Assembly (NCBI RefSeq): GCF_008831285.2
Contig: NC_045142.1
Location: 1,059,001-1,123,000, forward strand
Length of the DNA: 64,000 bases
From: Nymphaea colorata
Taxonomy: Eukaryota; Streptophyta; Magnoliopsida; Nymphaeales; Nymphaeaceae
Direction: 5' to 3'
Made by a program: the position numbers and the translations under genes. This document shows, one piece after another, positions 1-12,500 of this stretch. Each line of letters opens with the position of its first letter. The first letter of the stretch is position 1. The notes under the pieces are model-generated. The model saw only the letters and a list, made by a program, of their open reading frames with translations, had not been told where the DNA came from and did not search any database.

Positions 1-2255
1 GCACTAAGATGATATAAAATGTCAGCGTTTTCAGCAGCTGACCACCAAACTATTCCTTCTGACATGAAATAATTGATTACTACTGTTTTTTCCTTCCTTC
101 GGGAGGAAATCCCATTCTTCACTGAATTCAAACTGACACTCATGAAGCATTGGCTTATCATGCAATTCTCTGCAAGAGTCCAGATTGGTAGGACTTCAAA
201 ACGAAGATGCTTCAAAGTTGAAATTGGAAATCGACCCCGAAAATCATTACTCTACATACTGTAACTGTTCCATTATCTTGCTTTTGTCCCCAAGTACTGA
301 AGGCCAATATGAGGTCTAACAAGCACTCCTGCCTGCTAATTTCTCATGTCAATTAGATGCTTTGGATACCTTCTTATGATGGGATGTTAGCGGCAGCATC
401 TTTCATTTGTTTCTGGAACCATTCTTGTCAAAGTTCAGACCATCGAATTACAGTGATTTCTGTCTTCTCAATGTCCCTGAATGTTCCATTGATTAATGGA
501 ATCATTTCTTTGACAAGACAGGTGGGGGGTCGGCGGCGCTTTTGAAATGACAACCCTGGCTTTTCAATTGTTTGGATTGTGATCTAGATCCACCAAGTTG
601 GATCTACTTAATCTACGCGTTGTAACAGGTATAAGCCCTGGTAACAAGATTCAACATGGTTTGCATATATCTGATCGGACGTGGTATGTGCAGAATGTCA
701 GATCCACCCAAAGAAAACTGATTCAATCAGAGATACAAATGTAGATCCAGACCTGAAGGTTTCTGTAAATAAAGCCATGAGTTGAACTGCCATGGATTTG
801 GTTTATAAACAACTATATAGGATGGGTTTAGGTGCAATTCATTAGTAGGATCTACTTCAGAAGTTTCTCTGGAGGATACAGATGGATTCTGTCTGGATTT
901 GCTCTAGCAAATCCAAGTAATTCATCAGATAGATTGGGAAGGAAACCAAACCCAGATGCCGAAATAATTAGTCAGATTTGTTAAGTTGGGTGTAGATGTG
1001 ATTGAACATCAGACCAAAACTTGTTTGGAGCGATTTGCACGTGTGAGAGTTCTTTGTGCGATCACTACAAAGCATTTGAGGTTTTCAAGTGCTTTTTTTT
1101 TTTTTGCACAAAGCACTTATATGTTGAGAAATAGATTTATGGATGGTATCAAATATGCAGTATTTACAAAAAAAAGTATTTGGTTATTGGGGAACAATCA
1201 ATATACTTCTAAGTCGAATAAAGATCAATGAATCCAACTCTTGACTATGCATGTTATAGTCTCTAAACTGGAATGAATTTAAAGCATATAGGCATTTCAA
1301 ACTTCAACATAAGTATATTATAGATCAGTTCTGCAATTAAATTCAGATTTTATGCAGCATCTATGCAGGCAAGCCTTTACTTCTCCCCAGATCCTATAAC
1401 ATGGAAGCCCAAGTTTCAACCCATTTCAATAATCTTGCTTACATGCCTAATCCAGAATCTAAAAATGAACATTTTCGTACAAAGTCGAGTTTTCATTTGA
1501 ATTCAGGCTCGCACTTACCCGGTCTTGACGATGGGGCCGAGTATGGGTCAGCCACAGTGACCAAAATTTTTAAGCCGGACCAGGCATTCGACGCAACCCT
1601 GAACCATGGGCTGTTCCACATTCACTTCTCATACAAAGACAAGCAAAAGAAGTTGGTAGGTGTTGATTTGATAGAGGGCATTGCATCCTGTCGTTTGGTT
1701 GCAAGCAATCAAAGACAGCCCGAGCCCTGCCCCTCTGCGCACCCTGCCACAGGTTCACTGCATTGTGCAAGCCAAGGTCTATCCAAGCCCTGTGCTCCAT
1801 GAACCACTTGCAGGAACACATGCTAAGAGCTCAGAAATTAATGGAGGCTTTCTTCTTTTGTCTTCCTCCAAACCCTAGCTGCTCATTCACATTTCAATGG
1901 TAATTCTTCCTTCCCTGATCTAAGGAAGAGAGTAGCAGCAAGTTGGGCGGTGTGAAAGACAGCGTTGTCAGCGTTGGTACCGGCACCATGTCGGCTTTTT
2001 TTTTTTTTTTAATTTCAGATATAATTTATAAACATTTTTTTTTTAAGATTTCATATTGGCTCAATATTGTCACGGTAACTATGCCAACTTGATTCATATA
2101 ACTTGATAATATCTCTAATCACCTGATGGATGAAGAGGGTGTTTGATTGCACTGAATGAATGTTCGTCCTGGCGTTCCTAAGAACAAGGTGAGCTGCATG
2201 ACGCCACAAGTGAACAATGTAAAGCGGATGCATCCACTCGGATTGGCAAGGAGGG

Positions 2256-2350
2256 CCACCATGTTCCCATTGAGGGAGAACATTGTGTTCGTAGAGCATA
2301 TGTTCATAAAATACATGTTTGAAGAGCACCATGTTCCCATGAAACATGGT
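2256..2350. repeat. Local direct repeat with hairpin (caccatgttcccat)
   Basis: The word caccatgttcccat occurs twice about 71 bases apart. The second copy forms a perfect 9-bp stem, CACCATGTT with AACATGGTG. A related palindrome, gagcatatgctc, lies near 2456. It is probably debris of a small transposon; I could not define its ends. Confidence 0.35.
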
Positions 2351-3638
2351 GTATTCATGTCTAGTTTTTATTGTTAGATACAAAAAGCACATTTATAATC
2401 AACTTATTTTTTTGGGAACAAAAAATATGGTGTTATGGAAACATTTTGTGTTAAGAGCATATGCTCCAAGAACATTAATTTTTTTTTTATTATCGACCAT
2501 TTTCTAGAGTAAAAAATGATTCTCCAAAGTTGAAAAATTTGATACTTTTAAGATACGGCTTTTCGTATAATTGAAGGGGATAAAAAAAAGGGTAAATAAT
2601 AGACCTACGGCTACAGGTGTGGTACAGTGGGGTATATACCATTGGTGGTAGTCTTTTCACATGGGTGGCACCCCTTCTCCTAAAGTTGAGTATGTACTTT
2701 CCAAGACATTATGTTAGCTCTCACGATGGTTCACGTCTAGGTTTAGAAAACTGAATCTTACCAATGTGAAGCCAAAAGAAAAAACACAAGGCTCCTTTAC
2801 TATTATGATCATCCATTCATTTCCTCTATGACAAATCCTTTCAAATCAGATACTTAAAGGCTTTTTCCTTCATTTTATTCAAATTAAGTTTTGAATTTAA
2901 ATAAGTCATGCTACAATAACCTAAGAGAGAGAAAAAAAGAGAGAAAGTCAATAAAATGGGAATGTATATCAAAATTTAAGAACAAGAAGTCCCCGAGATA
3001 CAAAAATTGGAGAAAAGAAGTCTCCTAATTACAGTAACAAACCGCAAAATAGAAGCAAAAGAAGAGATGAGTGTAAATATGCTATTTAAAAGAGGGGCAT
3101 AGGGCTAATGCCATTAGGAGTTTACAAGGCAATAGTTTTTATACTCTAAAAAACTTAATGTACAATGATTGAAATGCGAAAGTCCAAAATATATTTCTCA
3201 TAAATGATTGACAGGTACGAAGAAGAAGAACTGGATTTGCATTGGTTGCAAAAAATTTGTATTTTCCTTTATTGCATCTTCAAAGCGCATGTCACTGTAA
3301 CTTTTTTTTTTATTATACCAAACATTTACAAGTCCTCAACTTATTAAGTTGAGCAATTTGTTTCATTATGAAGAGAAGAAAAAGGGAAATAAGAAACGAC
3401 CAAAAGTAAAACCACTTTCAGCTTTCTGAATTTAGGATACTATATAAAAAAATGTCAAAATTACCAAATTCCCAGACTTAAATTTTAAATTCGAGCAAAA
3501 GAATTTTATAAAATTGTCTAAAAATAAATTTAAGATGACAAGGTTTGTACGTACATATATACCAAGGTGGGACCGCCGAGGCTGCTACTGGAGAAGCCAA
3601 ATGGTACTCAGTGGGACCCATCAACACATGGTTGGGTT

Positions 3639-3890
3639 CAGTGTTGTCAGAGTCGGCCTGAATCGGTGAATTGCAATCGGATCACGGCAGAGTTTCGCGG
3701 CCGATTCAATGGTGCCATGCCTTAGGTTTTAATTATTATTTTTTAAATATTCGATATTTTTTTTTGAAAATTTTATTAGTTTTCGCTCATTTTGTTTCAC
3801 TATTTTTTTGAAATAGTTTTTAAATATTATTGTTGAATTAGCAACCTATCCAGCTAAATCAGTGACTCCCGATTAGGTTTTACAACATTG
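3639..3890. mobile_element. MITE-like element, 252 bp
   Basis: The element begins CAGTGTTGTCAGAGTCGG and ends with ACAACATTG, giving inverted ends of the form CA(G/A)TGTTGT. The eight flanking bases, gttgggtt on the left and gttgtttg on the right, match at 5 of 8 positions, which only weakly supports an 8-bp target duplication as in hAT elements. The interior is AT-rich and has no coding capacity. Confidence 0.4.
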
Positions 3891-5250
3891 GTTGTTTGTA
3901 CAGTACTCGACCCCCAATTGAGGATGAAATGTTTATTCTTCTCTATCCACTAAACAGCTAGTGGTTGTCTTGAACTAAACAGCTAGTGGTTATTTTGAAC
4001 TAGCGGATCCAAACTGTTTCAGATCTAGACGATTCAATTGTCTAATGTAAACTTAAACATGTTTCTGCCTTCGTTGCAGAGCATAGCATAGCTGATCAGA
4101 CTGACAAGTTGGTGAAAGTTTGGTCATGTCAGATGTAGTACACCCACCCAAGGCCCAAAGTTATGCTGGACTCCAAGAGAGGGGTTTCAGGAAAGAATAG
4201 CTGGCTTTGAGTATTACTGATCATCTTCTTGGTGAATTTAGTCTCAATTTGATGATTTTATATGAACTCTTTGACCTAATCCTTGTTCATCTAGCTAACA
4301 AATATTCAAGATATAAGTTGGAATGAAGAAGCAATCATTAATTTTCAGTAAATGCTATTTGGAAAAGAGTTTAGAGGATCTCTCATTCCCTGATGTCTTA
4401 GGCTATATTGTCATCACTTCATTAGCAAAGACTGTATTATATCTCATCACCTAACCTAAATGCAAAGACATAATATCCAAAGATGTGTCTCCTAATAAAC
4501 CTTTAGCCCACCGAGTTATACTATAACCTCTTCAATATGAACTTGTTTTAAAAGAAGACAAAAAAAAAAGGAAAAATTCAAAAACGTTTTACAATATATG
4601 ACGCATTATTGAAAATATTGAAATACGACTCTTATCAATTATAAAACAAGGGAGAAAAATACACAAAATCGAGAACTCTCTTTTTTTCCATTACACCAAT
4701 TTACAGTGGAAGAGGTCACACGAGCAACGGCGGAGGGGGGCCACTTAGGCCATGGCCCCACCCACGCTAATTAAAAAAAAAAATACATTGAAAAAATTAA
4801 ATTTTTTTTATTGTACAATGTATTGTTTGGATTCCGGTTCCGTTTGGCTCCACCCGAATTTAAAGGTTGAACTGTTTGGCCCATCCATGAAAAGAATATT
4901 GAATCCATCCCTACACTCCAGTTAGACTGAGTATAGTCAATCCCTCCCCTTACAACCTAATGCTTTTCCCAAACACAACACAGGTTCCATCAAGTACACG
5001 ATCTTTTCTCTTTAAAGAAAAGTATTCAGCACTAAAAGGTTGATTGTTCTAGTGCAGCAAATATTCCATCGACTCTTTTCGGATGACACTGCTCTCATAT
5101 CAAAGCTGGTTAGCTTGTGTAAGTGTAACTTATATAGGCTTATACATGGGGACTACACGGTGCATCCCGGTTACATAACTATCTCTCGGCCCCTGGCCCA
5201 CTAGAAAAAAGGGTCAATTTTGTTGAGCCCGATCATCACCCAACCAGGGG

Positions 5251-5260
5251 CTATATATTA
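5251..5260 (+). promoter_or_regulatory. TATA box of the FPF1-like gene
   Basis: The sequence ctatatatta lies 232 bases before the FPF1-like start codon. Transcription would be expected to start about 30 bases downstream, giving a leader of roughly 200 nt. That leader contains the near-repeat ggtgagttggggtt / ggtgagttgagatc around 5320-5360. The call rests on the motif and spacing only. Confidence 0.5.
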
Positions 5261-5491
5261 GCAGTCGCCCTGTTTTCATTCTTCACTTTGTATTCTCTCA
5301 CCTCTCATTTTAAGTTTGGTGAGTTGGGGTTTCTTTGCTTCAGAATTGGTGAGTTGAGATCAGGCAGGTGCCCTAGTAAAATTCACATAGCAAGTGCTGC
5401 TACCGGCTCTCGAACTCTGAACCTCCTCTCAACTTCAAGTTCTTTCTTAAGTTAATCTTCTCGCCAAGGGATCGAACCGAGTTGTTGAGGA

Positions 5492-5860
5492 ATGGCAGGG
5501 GTGTGGACGTTCAGGCACGGGGTGGTGAGGAGGATGGCGTGCCCGTCAAGCATGGAGGCGGCGACGGACGACGGCAAGGAGGCGAGTTGGTCGAAGAGGC
5601 GCGTCCTGGTGCACGTCGCCACCGGCCAGGTGGTGTCGTCCAACGAGCAGCTCGAGCGCTACCTGCTGGGGCTCGGGTGGGAGCGGTACTACCACGGCGG
5701 TGCACCGGCAGCCGGACGGCCGGATCTAATTCAGTTCCACCGCTCGCCGGAGACCGCGGACCTCATCTCCGTCCCCTCCGACTTCGCCAGGTTCAAGTCC
5801 ACCCACATGTTCGACATCGTCGTCAAGAACCGCCTCCATTTCCAGGTTCGCGAGATCTGA
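5492..5860 (+). CDS. FPF1: Flowering-promoting factor 1 (FPF1)-like protein
   Basis: This single-exon gene encodes 122 residues. The family is plant-specific, with small proteins of about 110 residues that act in meristems and roots and influence flowering time and gibberellin-related growth; the biochemical activity is unknown. Family landmarks are all present: the start MAGVWTFRHGVVR, the central LGWERYYHG, then LIQFHRS, and the C-terminal FKSTHMFDIVVKNR followed by VREI. The extra length falls in the variable region between the N-terminal block and the VLVH strand, where the family is poorly conserved, and in an alanine/glycine-rich PAAGRPD segment. The start is fixed by the conserved MAGVW. 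The exon is GC-rich, unlike its AT-rich surroundings. A TATA box lies at 5251-5260. Family assignment is very secure; a role in flowering of this particular copy is inferred. Confidence 0.93.
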   Translation: MAGVWTFRHGVVRRMACPSSMEAATDDGKEASWSKRRVLVHVATGQVVSSNEQLERYLLGLGWERYYHGGAPAAGRPDLIQFHRSPETADLISVPSDFARFKSTHMFDIVVKNRLHFQVREI

Positions 5861-5922
5861 TACACTACAGACTGCCCACTTCCTATCAGTACTACACCAG
5901 TGTGGTACACTAGCATTCGACT

Positions 5923-6014
5923 GAGAGAGAGAGAGAGAGAGAGTGTATGTGAGTGTGTGTGTTAGTTCCAGTATTTCTATGATACGTGTTGAACCTAATT
6001 ATAGTAGAAAGTGT

Positions 6015-6060
<46 letters not shown>

Positions 6061-6075
6061 ATATATATATATATT
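5923..6075. repeat. Microsatellites downstream of the FPF1-like gene: (GA)n, (TC)n, (AT)n
   Basis: A GA run occupies 5923-5943, a TC run 6018-6057 and an AT run about 6059-6075. They lie within 220 bases after the FPF1-like stop codon and may fall in its 3' untranslated region. Long runs of this kind are length-polymorphic. Confidence 0.9.
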
Positions 6076-7727
6076 AAATACTATATTATTTGGATAAACG
6101 ACCTATTAAATTTGTGGTAAAAAATATTTTAGACTAAATCAGAACCTTTTAATCCGTTGATTTGTTTATAAATATTCATTTAATATAAAACATATTTTAA
6201 TTCAAGTTATTTTTGTAAAAAAAATTGATCTTTTCTACTATAAAAAAATTAAGTTATAAGAACAGTTTATTTTTTATTATTAAAAAATTATTAAAGTAAA
6301 AAAGTGACTAACTTAATAAATGTTTCTCGTTAATCACTCATAAGATCACATCTATATAGTTAAATTTTAAACAAAATATTTTAATAAATACTTTTAGTGG
6401 GTTTGGTTTTCGTCCCTTAATTAAGTGGAATGGTTTTCTCCACATACACACACAGGCACACACCTTTGATGTGAATGAAATGTTGACATATATTTGTTAA
6501 ATAAAATATGAACCACATTTTCAATTAAGTTATATATTGATCATCCGATCATTTCATGGGTTTATTTTGAAACACTTCTAATATTCAATCAGTCTAGAAA
6601 TAGTGCACATCTTTTGTAACATATTTATCATCATTGGCTTAGTGATACATTTTATCATCTTCTTCATGAAGGCCGCGAAAGTTGCAGCACTAGCATTAAG
6701 TCTGTCGACTCGGGTGAGGTTTTCCTCTGTAAATTAAATATGTAACCTCAATATGGATGACCATAGCGTCGAAGTCCTTTTCAAACTTATGGCCCAAATA
6801 AATAATATGGCAAAAGTGAGTTCAAGAGATACACACAAAGTTACATTAAATGTAGTTTTAAAAAGTGAATGACAATTAATAATTTGATCCTAAAAATTAT
6901 GCACAAACATATATATTCAATACTCGTACAAAGTTGATATGATATCATTTTGACCATGGGACATAGATCAAACAAATAACTTTACAAGGTATGTCCTTTA
7001 GACTGTCAATCATGTTTATAATTAGTACACTTTATTTAGGGTAGATATTTCAAAGAATTAGTACACTTAGTCCTTATATTTATTTAGGGTAGATTCATAG
7101 AACCCTATGTAAAATGATTTCATGAATCTATCCCAAGTTTTAAAGTAGTTTTTGATTAACCAACCTCTAAAGTATTATTATCCTTCACCTATCATGTCAA
7201 GCAAATAAATTTAGATTAATAAATTTTCCGTCTCCACTTTTGCATGATATGAGAAAAAGTTCGATCCTCCTCGCAAAAATTTACGGCTATGTGTGTAAAA
7301 TTTTACGTACTATTGAGGATCCGTGCTCAACCGATTGAGCTTCAGCTTTATTGAACTGATCACGATCAATCATTTCGTCCATTCTATCAATAATTTTGGA
7401 CGGACGCCTAACCTCTTGCCGGTCCGTCGTTGAGGATCAATCATTTTTGTCGGTCCACTTTTGGCCGGACCTAAAAGGGGCGCCAGACCTAAAAAGGGCT
7501 CCATTTTATGCAAGTGGGTGCATAGCTCCACCCAGTAACAGATTGGGTCAATCGGCTGATTCCACAATTTGTTGAATAAGTTGTCAATAAATAAAAATTA
7601 TTTATCAATTTTTATTTTATAAAAATAATATAAATATTCAAAAACAGCAACCTTTAAAATATTCCAAATTTAATGTAAAATAGCACGTGATGCCCCCAAG
7701 TCACTTATAGAATCTAAGGTCGCGTTT

Positions 7728-7962
7728 CGGGTGAATGAAAGGATCATCTCACTGCCTTAAGTGAGGCCTAAAGGCCCCTCATTCCCCCTGCCTCCGAGGT
7801 CCTGAGCTGCGTCGGTGTCAGTGATAGAACAGTGCACCATTCAACTTGGATGTCGTGCCCTATCACTTTAAGACACAAGAACATAACACCCACAAGAATC
7901 AAACTAAAGACCTACTTTATACAAGTCCTTAGCCCGACCAGCTACGCTATGCCCCTTAAGGC
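7728..7962 (-). mobile_element. tRNA-derived SINE with A and B boxes and target-site duplications
   Basis: Read on the minus strand, the 5' head carries TAGCGTAGCTGG (7949-7938), an exact fit to the RNA polymerase III A-box consensus. AGTTTGATTCT (7905-7895) follows about 33 nt later and is close to the B-box consensus. The element is flanked by a direct repeat, atctaaggtcgc(g/a)ttt, at 7712-7727 and 7963-7978. This is 16 bp with one mismatch, as expected of a LINE-mobilised insertion. The 3' tail has no long poly-A. A diverged relative lies near 35340-35455. Confidence 0.75.
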
Positions 7963-8850
7963 ATCTAAGGTCGCATTTGATTAGTAAATTGGTGGTTTTC
8001 AAGTTGATTTCAATATGTGCTTTTACGTTATTCCCTCAACCTCAACCTTTTTGCTGCTCATTAACAAATGAATAGACAGCAAATTGGTTCAAAATATTAA
8101 ACAAACATTTATTAAAATAAAAAATAAAAGTTTTAAAATAGATAAAAAGTTGGACACATGACACTCTTGAATCGAGGAATAGGATTTCCACCCATTCAAC
8201 TTTTATGATTAATGTTGATTTAGCTTGGAATGATTTAGATTTGGATCGGTGTTCATATCATTTTCACGTTTCTGACATGAATAACTCGCCTCTATGGATA
8301 TTCTTGGTTCTTATATGAGAAAGCTAGCCCTTGTTACTCTTTAGGATCACCGCTTACTTTTTAGATCCGAATCCAATACTAGTTCCCATGATCCCACTTG
8401 GATCCAAATCAGATTCTCATTAGCTCCGACCGGATCAGACCCTGATTTTCGGCCGAATACGATCCGTTTCCTCGTGGTGAGTTTGCATGGTCAATTTTCT
8501 CTAATAACTATAATAATTGCCGCCCACAAACTTCTAAACTTGGTAATATATGCGAATTTTTTTTTGGAAACCTCAAGTTATCATAATCTAGCAAACTGTC
8601 ATGACGATGACATGTTTATTTATAATGTACTTTATATCAAAAAAAGTGATTGTGTATTTGTATCGTCGTAGGTGAAAAGACGTAATCAAACTTGCTCCAC
8701 ATGTTTATTTCCTATGCATTATATTGTCATTATTCCGTAACTCTGAACTTAAGCGTTAAAGCAACATGTTTTTAGTAAAAAATATTGTAAAATACCTTCA
8801 ACATATTCTCTTGCGACAAGCTTCATCGAGTTTAAACAAGTTGAGCCTAT

Positions 8851-9000
8851 CTCGAGCTTAACCCATTTACCTAAGCAGGTTCATTTCTGAACTCGAACTC
8901 GATTCTATTCGTAACTCCTTGATCAACCCTAAGCTTGAGATTAACCCATTTACCGCAGCTATATTTTTTAACTCGAACTCGACTCTATTCGTAAGTCTTT
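8851..9000. repeat. 83-bp tandem duplication
   Basis: Two diverged copies each contain ttaacccatttac, actcgaactcga and ctattcgtaa in the same order, offset by 83 bases (8858 against 8941). The ctcgaactcga words resemble the minisatellite of the element at 47397-48195, but I cannot show direct kinship. Confidence 0.55.
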
Positions 9001-9257
9001 ATCTTTTGATATTTAGAATCAGTGCACGTTTTTTTTATATTTATAATCAATCCACGTAATGAAAAAAATATTTGTTTTTGAGATTTATGTAACTGTTGCC
9101 TTCGCTTAATCTTTTCTTAAAAGGTATTTATTAAAACGCGTGCTCAAAATACACTTGTGGCAATATCTAGTGTTCGGTAAATTGACAGAAAATATATTTT
9201 TATTTTTTTAATAAAAGCATGTTTTTCTGGAAATAGCGGCAAGCCTGTGGGAGACCC

Positions 9258-9265
9258 TATAAAGA
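9258..9265 (+). promoter_or_regulatory. TATA box of the C2-domain gene
   Basis: TATAAAGA lies 82 bases before the start codon at 9340, giving a predicted leader of about 50 nt. A GA tract (about 9313-9340) runs directly into the ATG. Such GA tracts are typical targets of plant BBR/BPC GAGA-binding factors. Confidence 0.5.
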
Positions 9266-9339
9266 TGGATGATCGATCGGAGATCTTTCTTCTTCTGTTG
9301 TTTCAGCATCATCGAGAGAGAGAGAGAGGGAGAGAGAGG

Positions 9340-9557
9340 ATGGCTCGTGGAATGCTGGAGGTTTTTCTGGTCGATGCGAAGGGTCTCAATAACACCGAAT
9401 TGATGGGTTAGTCTCTCTCTCCCTTTCTCTTTCTCCTCTCTCGGAAGGAAAAGTTGGAATTCCATTGGGGTTTTCTGATCTTTTCTCCTTTCTCGCTTTC
9501 ATTTTTGATTTGTGGTTAAATTTGGCCCTTTTGTCTTTCTCATATTGTTCTTTTTTA

Positions 9558-9588
<31 letters not shown>

Positions 9589-12500
9589 ACATTTCAAATC
9601 GAGCGGTCAGGGAAGATGGACCCGTATGTTCTGATCCAGTGCAGGGGCCATGAAAGCAAGAGCTCCGTCGCCAGAGGTTCGTCTCCTTCCCCTCGTCCTT
9701 GCTACCGTCATTCTCCCCTTGCAGAATTAGAAAGAAATGGGTAGTCTAGTAATTTTCTCATATGGATCAATCCGATCCATAGAACCGGGACCCGCGCTTT
9801 TGGGCAATCGTATTCATGGTTCTCCACTTTGGACTGCATCTCACCTTCCCGACCCGACCCGATATTTATGTCGAATCGGCCTGGTTCAACCACTCCGGTT
9901 GAAGTCCAGTACGCAAACAACCTCCTGCTTTGAGAACATGCACCTAGCAATTGACCGGAAGAACAAAAATTTATCAGTATAAAATGGAGTGAGTAGGTCA
10001 AATATCTATGCATATAACTAAGGGTAGGTAAGGGGTATCTGATGAGTAGTTGGATACTTAGCCGTGATGGCCTGGACTTGAAGCAGTTCTTTGACTTTGG
10101 GCCAGTCGATTAAAAAACTTTGCCGAGGGCCAGCTGATTTGAGTTAGGTGTTGTGGGGGTTTGATTGATCCCATATATATATATATATGTATATATAAAC
10201 TTTTAGTGCATCTCGGATAACTCCCTTACAAACATTCATGATAACTCCCTTACAAACATTCATATGTTGTGGATGGAACTCTTAGAAGCTTTTAGCACGT
10301 CGTTAAGGGTTCGTGATATGTTAAAATATGAAATATTAAAGGTTTAAAGTATGAGTGGATATCGAAACGAGTACCGAACAAGTATAAAATTGACCGTCGA
10401 ACCTGGCCGGATAAGTCTGCCTACAAAGGCTTATATAACATTGAGAAAAACTAAAACAACTACCCAAAATGGGAGCTTGTAGGTCTAACCAGAACGAAGA
10501 ACATATGGACATATGTGATTTTGCATGCGTGGGTGATGTTTGTTGCACATTCGAGGACAATCTAAAATATATCAAAATATATTAATTGATGTAATATAGT
10601 TTAGTTACTTTTTAACAGACTCTCAACAAGCCCTTCATCCTCCTTGCTAGGGGTTGCATAATCCCTGACTATCATTTAAAAACAGTTGGATTTTTTAGTC
10701 CCACCCACGTGGCGGGTTATATTATTTGAAAGTGAACTTACTCTTTAAACAAACTGATTTAGGTCAAATGGGGGCTTTGAAATTAGCAGAGAAAACAAAA
10801 AAGGATTAGATTTTCAACGTTGAAATTAAAAAAAAAAGGTTTTTTTTTGTTTGAGGCACCTAGGTGACTCAGCCTAGGCGTTTAGGTTGCTGCCCAGCGC
10901 CTAGCGCGCTTTTGACTACATAGCTGATCAACAGCTACTGTTATTTTTTTTTGTAAAATTTATTTACAAGCTTCTTAAAATTTAACAACAAATGTAGAAT
11001 TCACATTGAGAACTTATTTGATAGATATTTCATTTCCAAATTTGTTCTTGTTCAAGACTCTGCCCTTAGTTTTGCCTTCACAATATATACGTAAAACAGA
11101 CCACAGGTTTGAGCTACCATGTGTTTTGTGCTGTGCCAAGTCCTAGATGTGTTCTTCACAAAATATTTGGTCAAGTCTAAATGGTCGGGTAAAGCGTAAT
11201 TGGTATTGAATGGACAACTCTATGCCTGCTTATAGTCTCAGCAAGTTGAAGATGCATTGCATAAAGGTGCTGCATGCACACATTACCAATGAGTTTTCTT
11301 TTTGTGTGTATAAGGGTGCACTTGAGCTTTACTGGCAAATAAAAAATCTGTCCATCTCGAAGCAAACTCAAGTCCAATTGATGTTCTCAGGGCAGCCAAC
11401 TCCTAGTTGTCACTAGCTCTGGAGCTATTGATGCAGGTCGAACTTGGCCTCTGTTTGGCACAAATCTTCCTAGATTGGGTACCAGAATGCCCGTCGGCTG
11501 CCGAGTATATTGGTTGAAACCAAATTATTGACATGGATCGATGTGGTCTGTTGTGCAGACCTGTTTTTCCTCAATATTTGATTCCAGTTCTTCTCTCTGT
11601 GTTCGTTAATGCTTAAAGGCCAAGGAAGCAACCCAAAATGGAACGAGAAGTTCATATTTCCAGTACACTTTCCTAAAGTTGATGATCCCTGCAAGCTCGT
11701 GCTAAGGATCTTAGACGAGGACACCTTCTCTAACGATGATTTCGTTGGCGAAACTACGTAAGTGGCATGCCTTCTTTTTCACTTATTTGAGTTGTGTTAT
11801 GTTTTAAATATCCCAACCGATGTGAATCCATCTGTTTACCATTTTACAGATGTAAATTCTGCTTTCTGATGATATATTTTGCCAAGCGAAACTTTAGCAT
11901 GTCTCATAAATGCCAATTTATTTATGTTAATAAATGGACATAAGGCTATTGTCGAAGCCATTTCTTTTTATGATCTTCGTAAGAGTTTATATTGTTATAA
12001 CTGCGACTCAATCTGTTTCCTAGCCGATTTTGGAATCAAAGTACCTCCATTTTTTTCTCTCCTTTTGCCGTTCTGTATTGTCGGCTTACCATCACTTTCA
12101 CTACCAAAACCTTCGGTTAAAGTGTGCATGGCCTGCCAGAGTCTGAGAGTTTCATATTTATCAGCACTGGGGGCACTTCCGCGTTGTCATTGCATGTGTA
12201 TATCACGTGGACGTGCATACACATGTGTGTATATGGGAGTCTCTAGTTTAATTTTATGCGGCAAATTTTGATATTTTAATACCAGAATGTGATGACTTTG
12301 TTCTAAACATGTTACAGAATACTGAGTGTTTCCTCTATGTTTTCATAATTTTACTAAGGCTTTTATTGGAAGTACGGTGATTATCATGCAGAATATTATA
12401 GACAAAGATTTTTTAATGAATAATTTCAGGAAGTCGATTTACATATGCAGGATATACTTGACAGACTTGATCTTATCAGGAGAAGTAAATGGTGTAGCTG

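Larger units (their letters stand above)
1..5250. other. Intergenic, AT-rich, no gene supported
   Basis: No reading frame here resembles a known protein, and the short ORFs (for example 1401-1802) show no family motif. The stretch holds a MITE-like element at 3639-3890, a local repeat with a hairpin near 2256-2350, a poly-T run near 1988-2002, and a short GC-rich fragment at about 4725-4770 (gcggaggggggcc, catggccccaccc) that recalls the ends of hAT-type elements. The last 200 bases lead into the FPF1-like promoter. Confidence 0.6.
6076..9257. other. Intergenic, AT-rich, no gene
   Basis: No coding sequence was recognised. The region holds the SINE at 7728-7962 and an 83-bp tandem duplication at 8851-9000. 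The rest is AT-rich and featureless to me. Confidence 0.6.

Noticed and set aside
1401-1802. 133-residue open frame on the plus strand
   Set aside because: No domain, no consistent splice structure and no family motif; the overlapping minus-strand frame is equally open.
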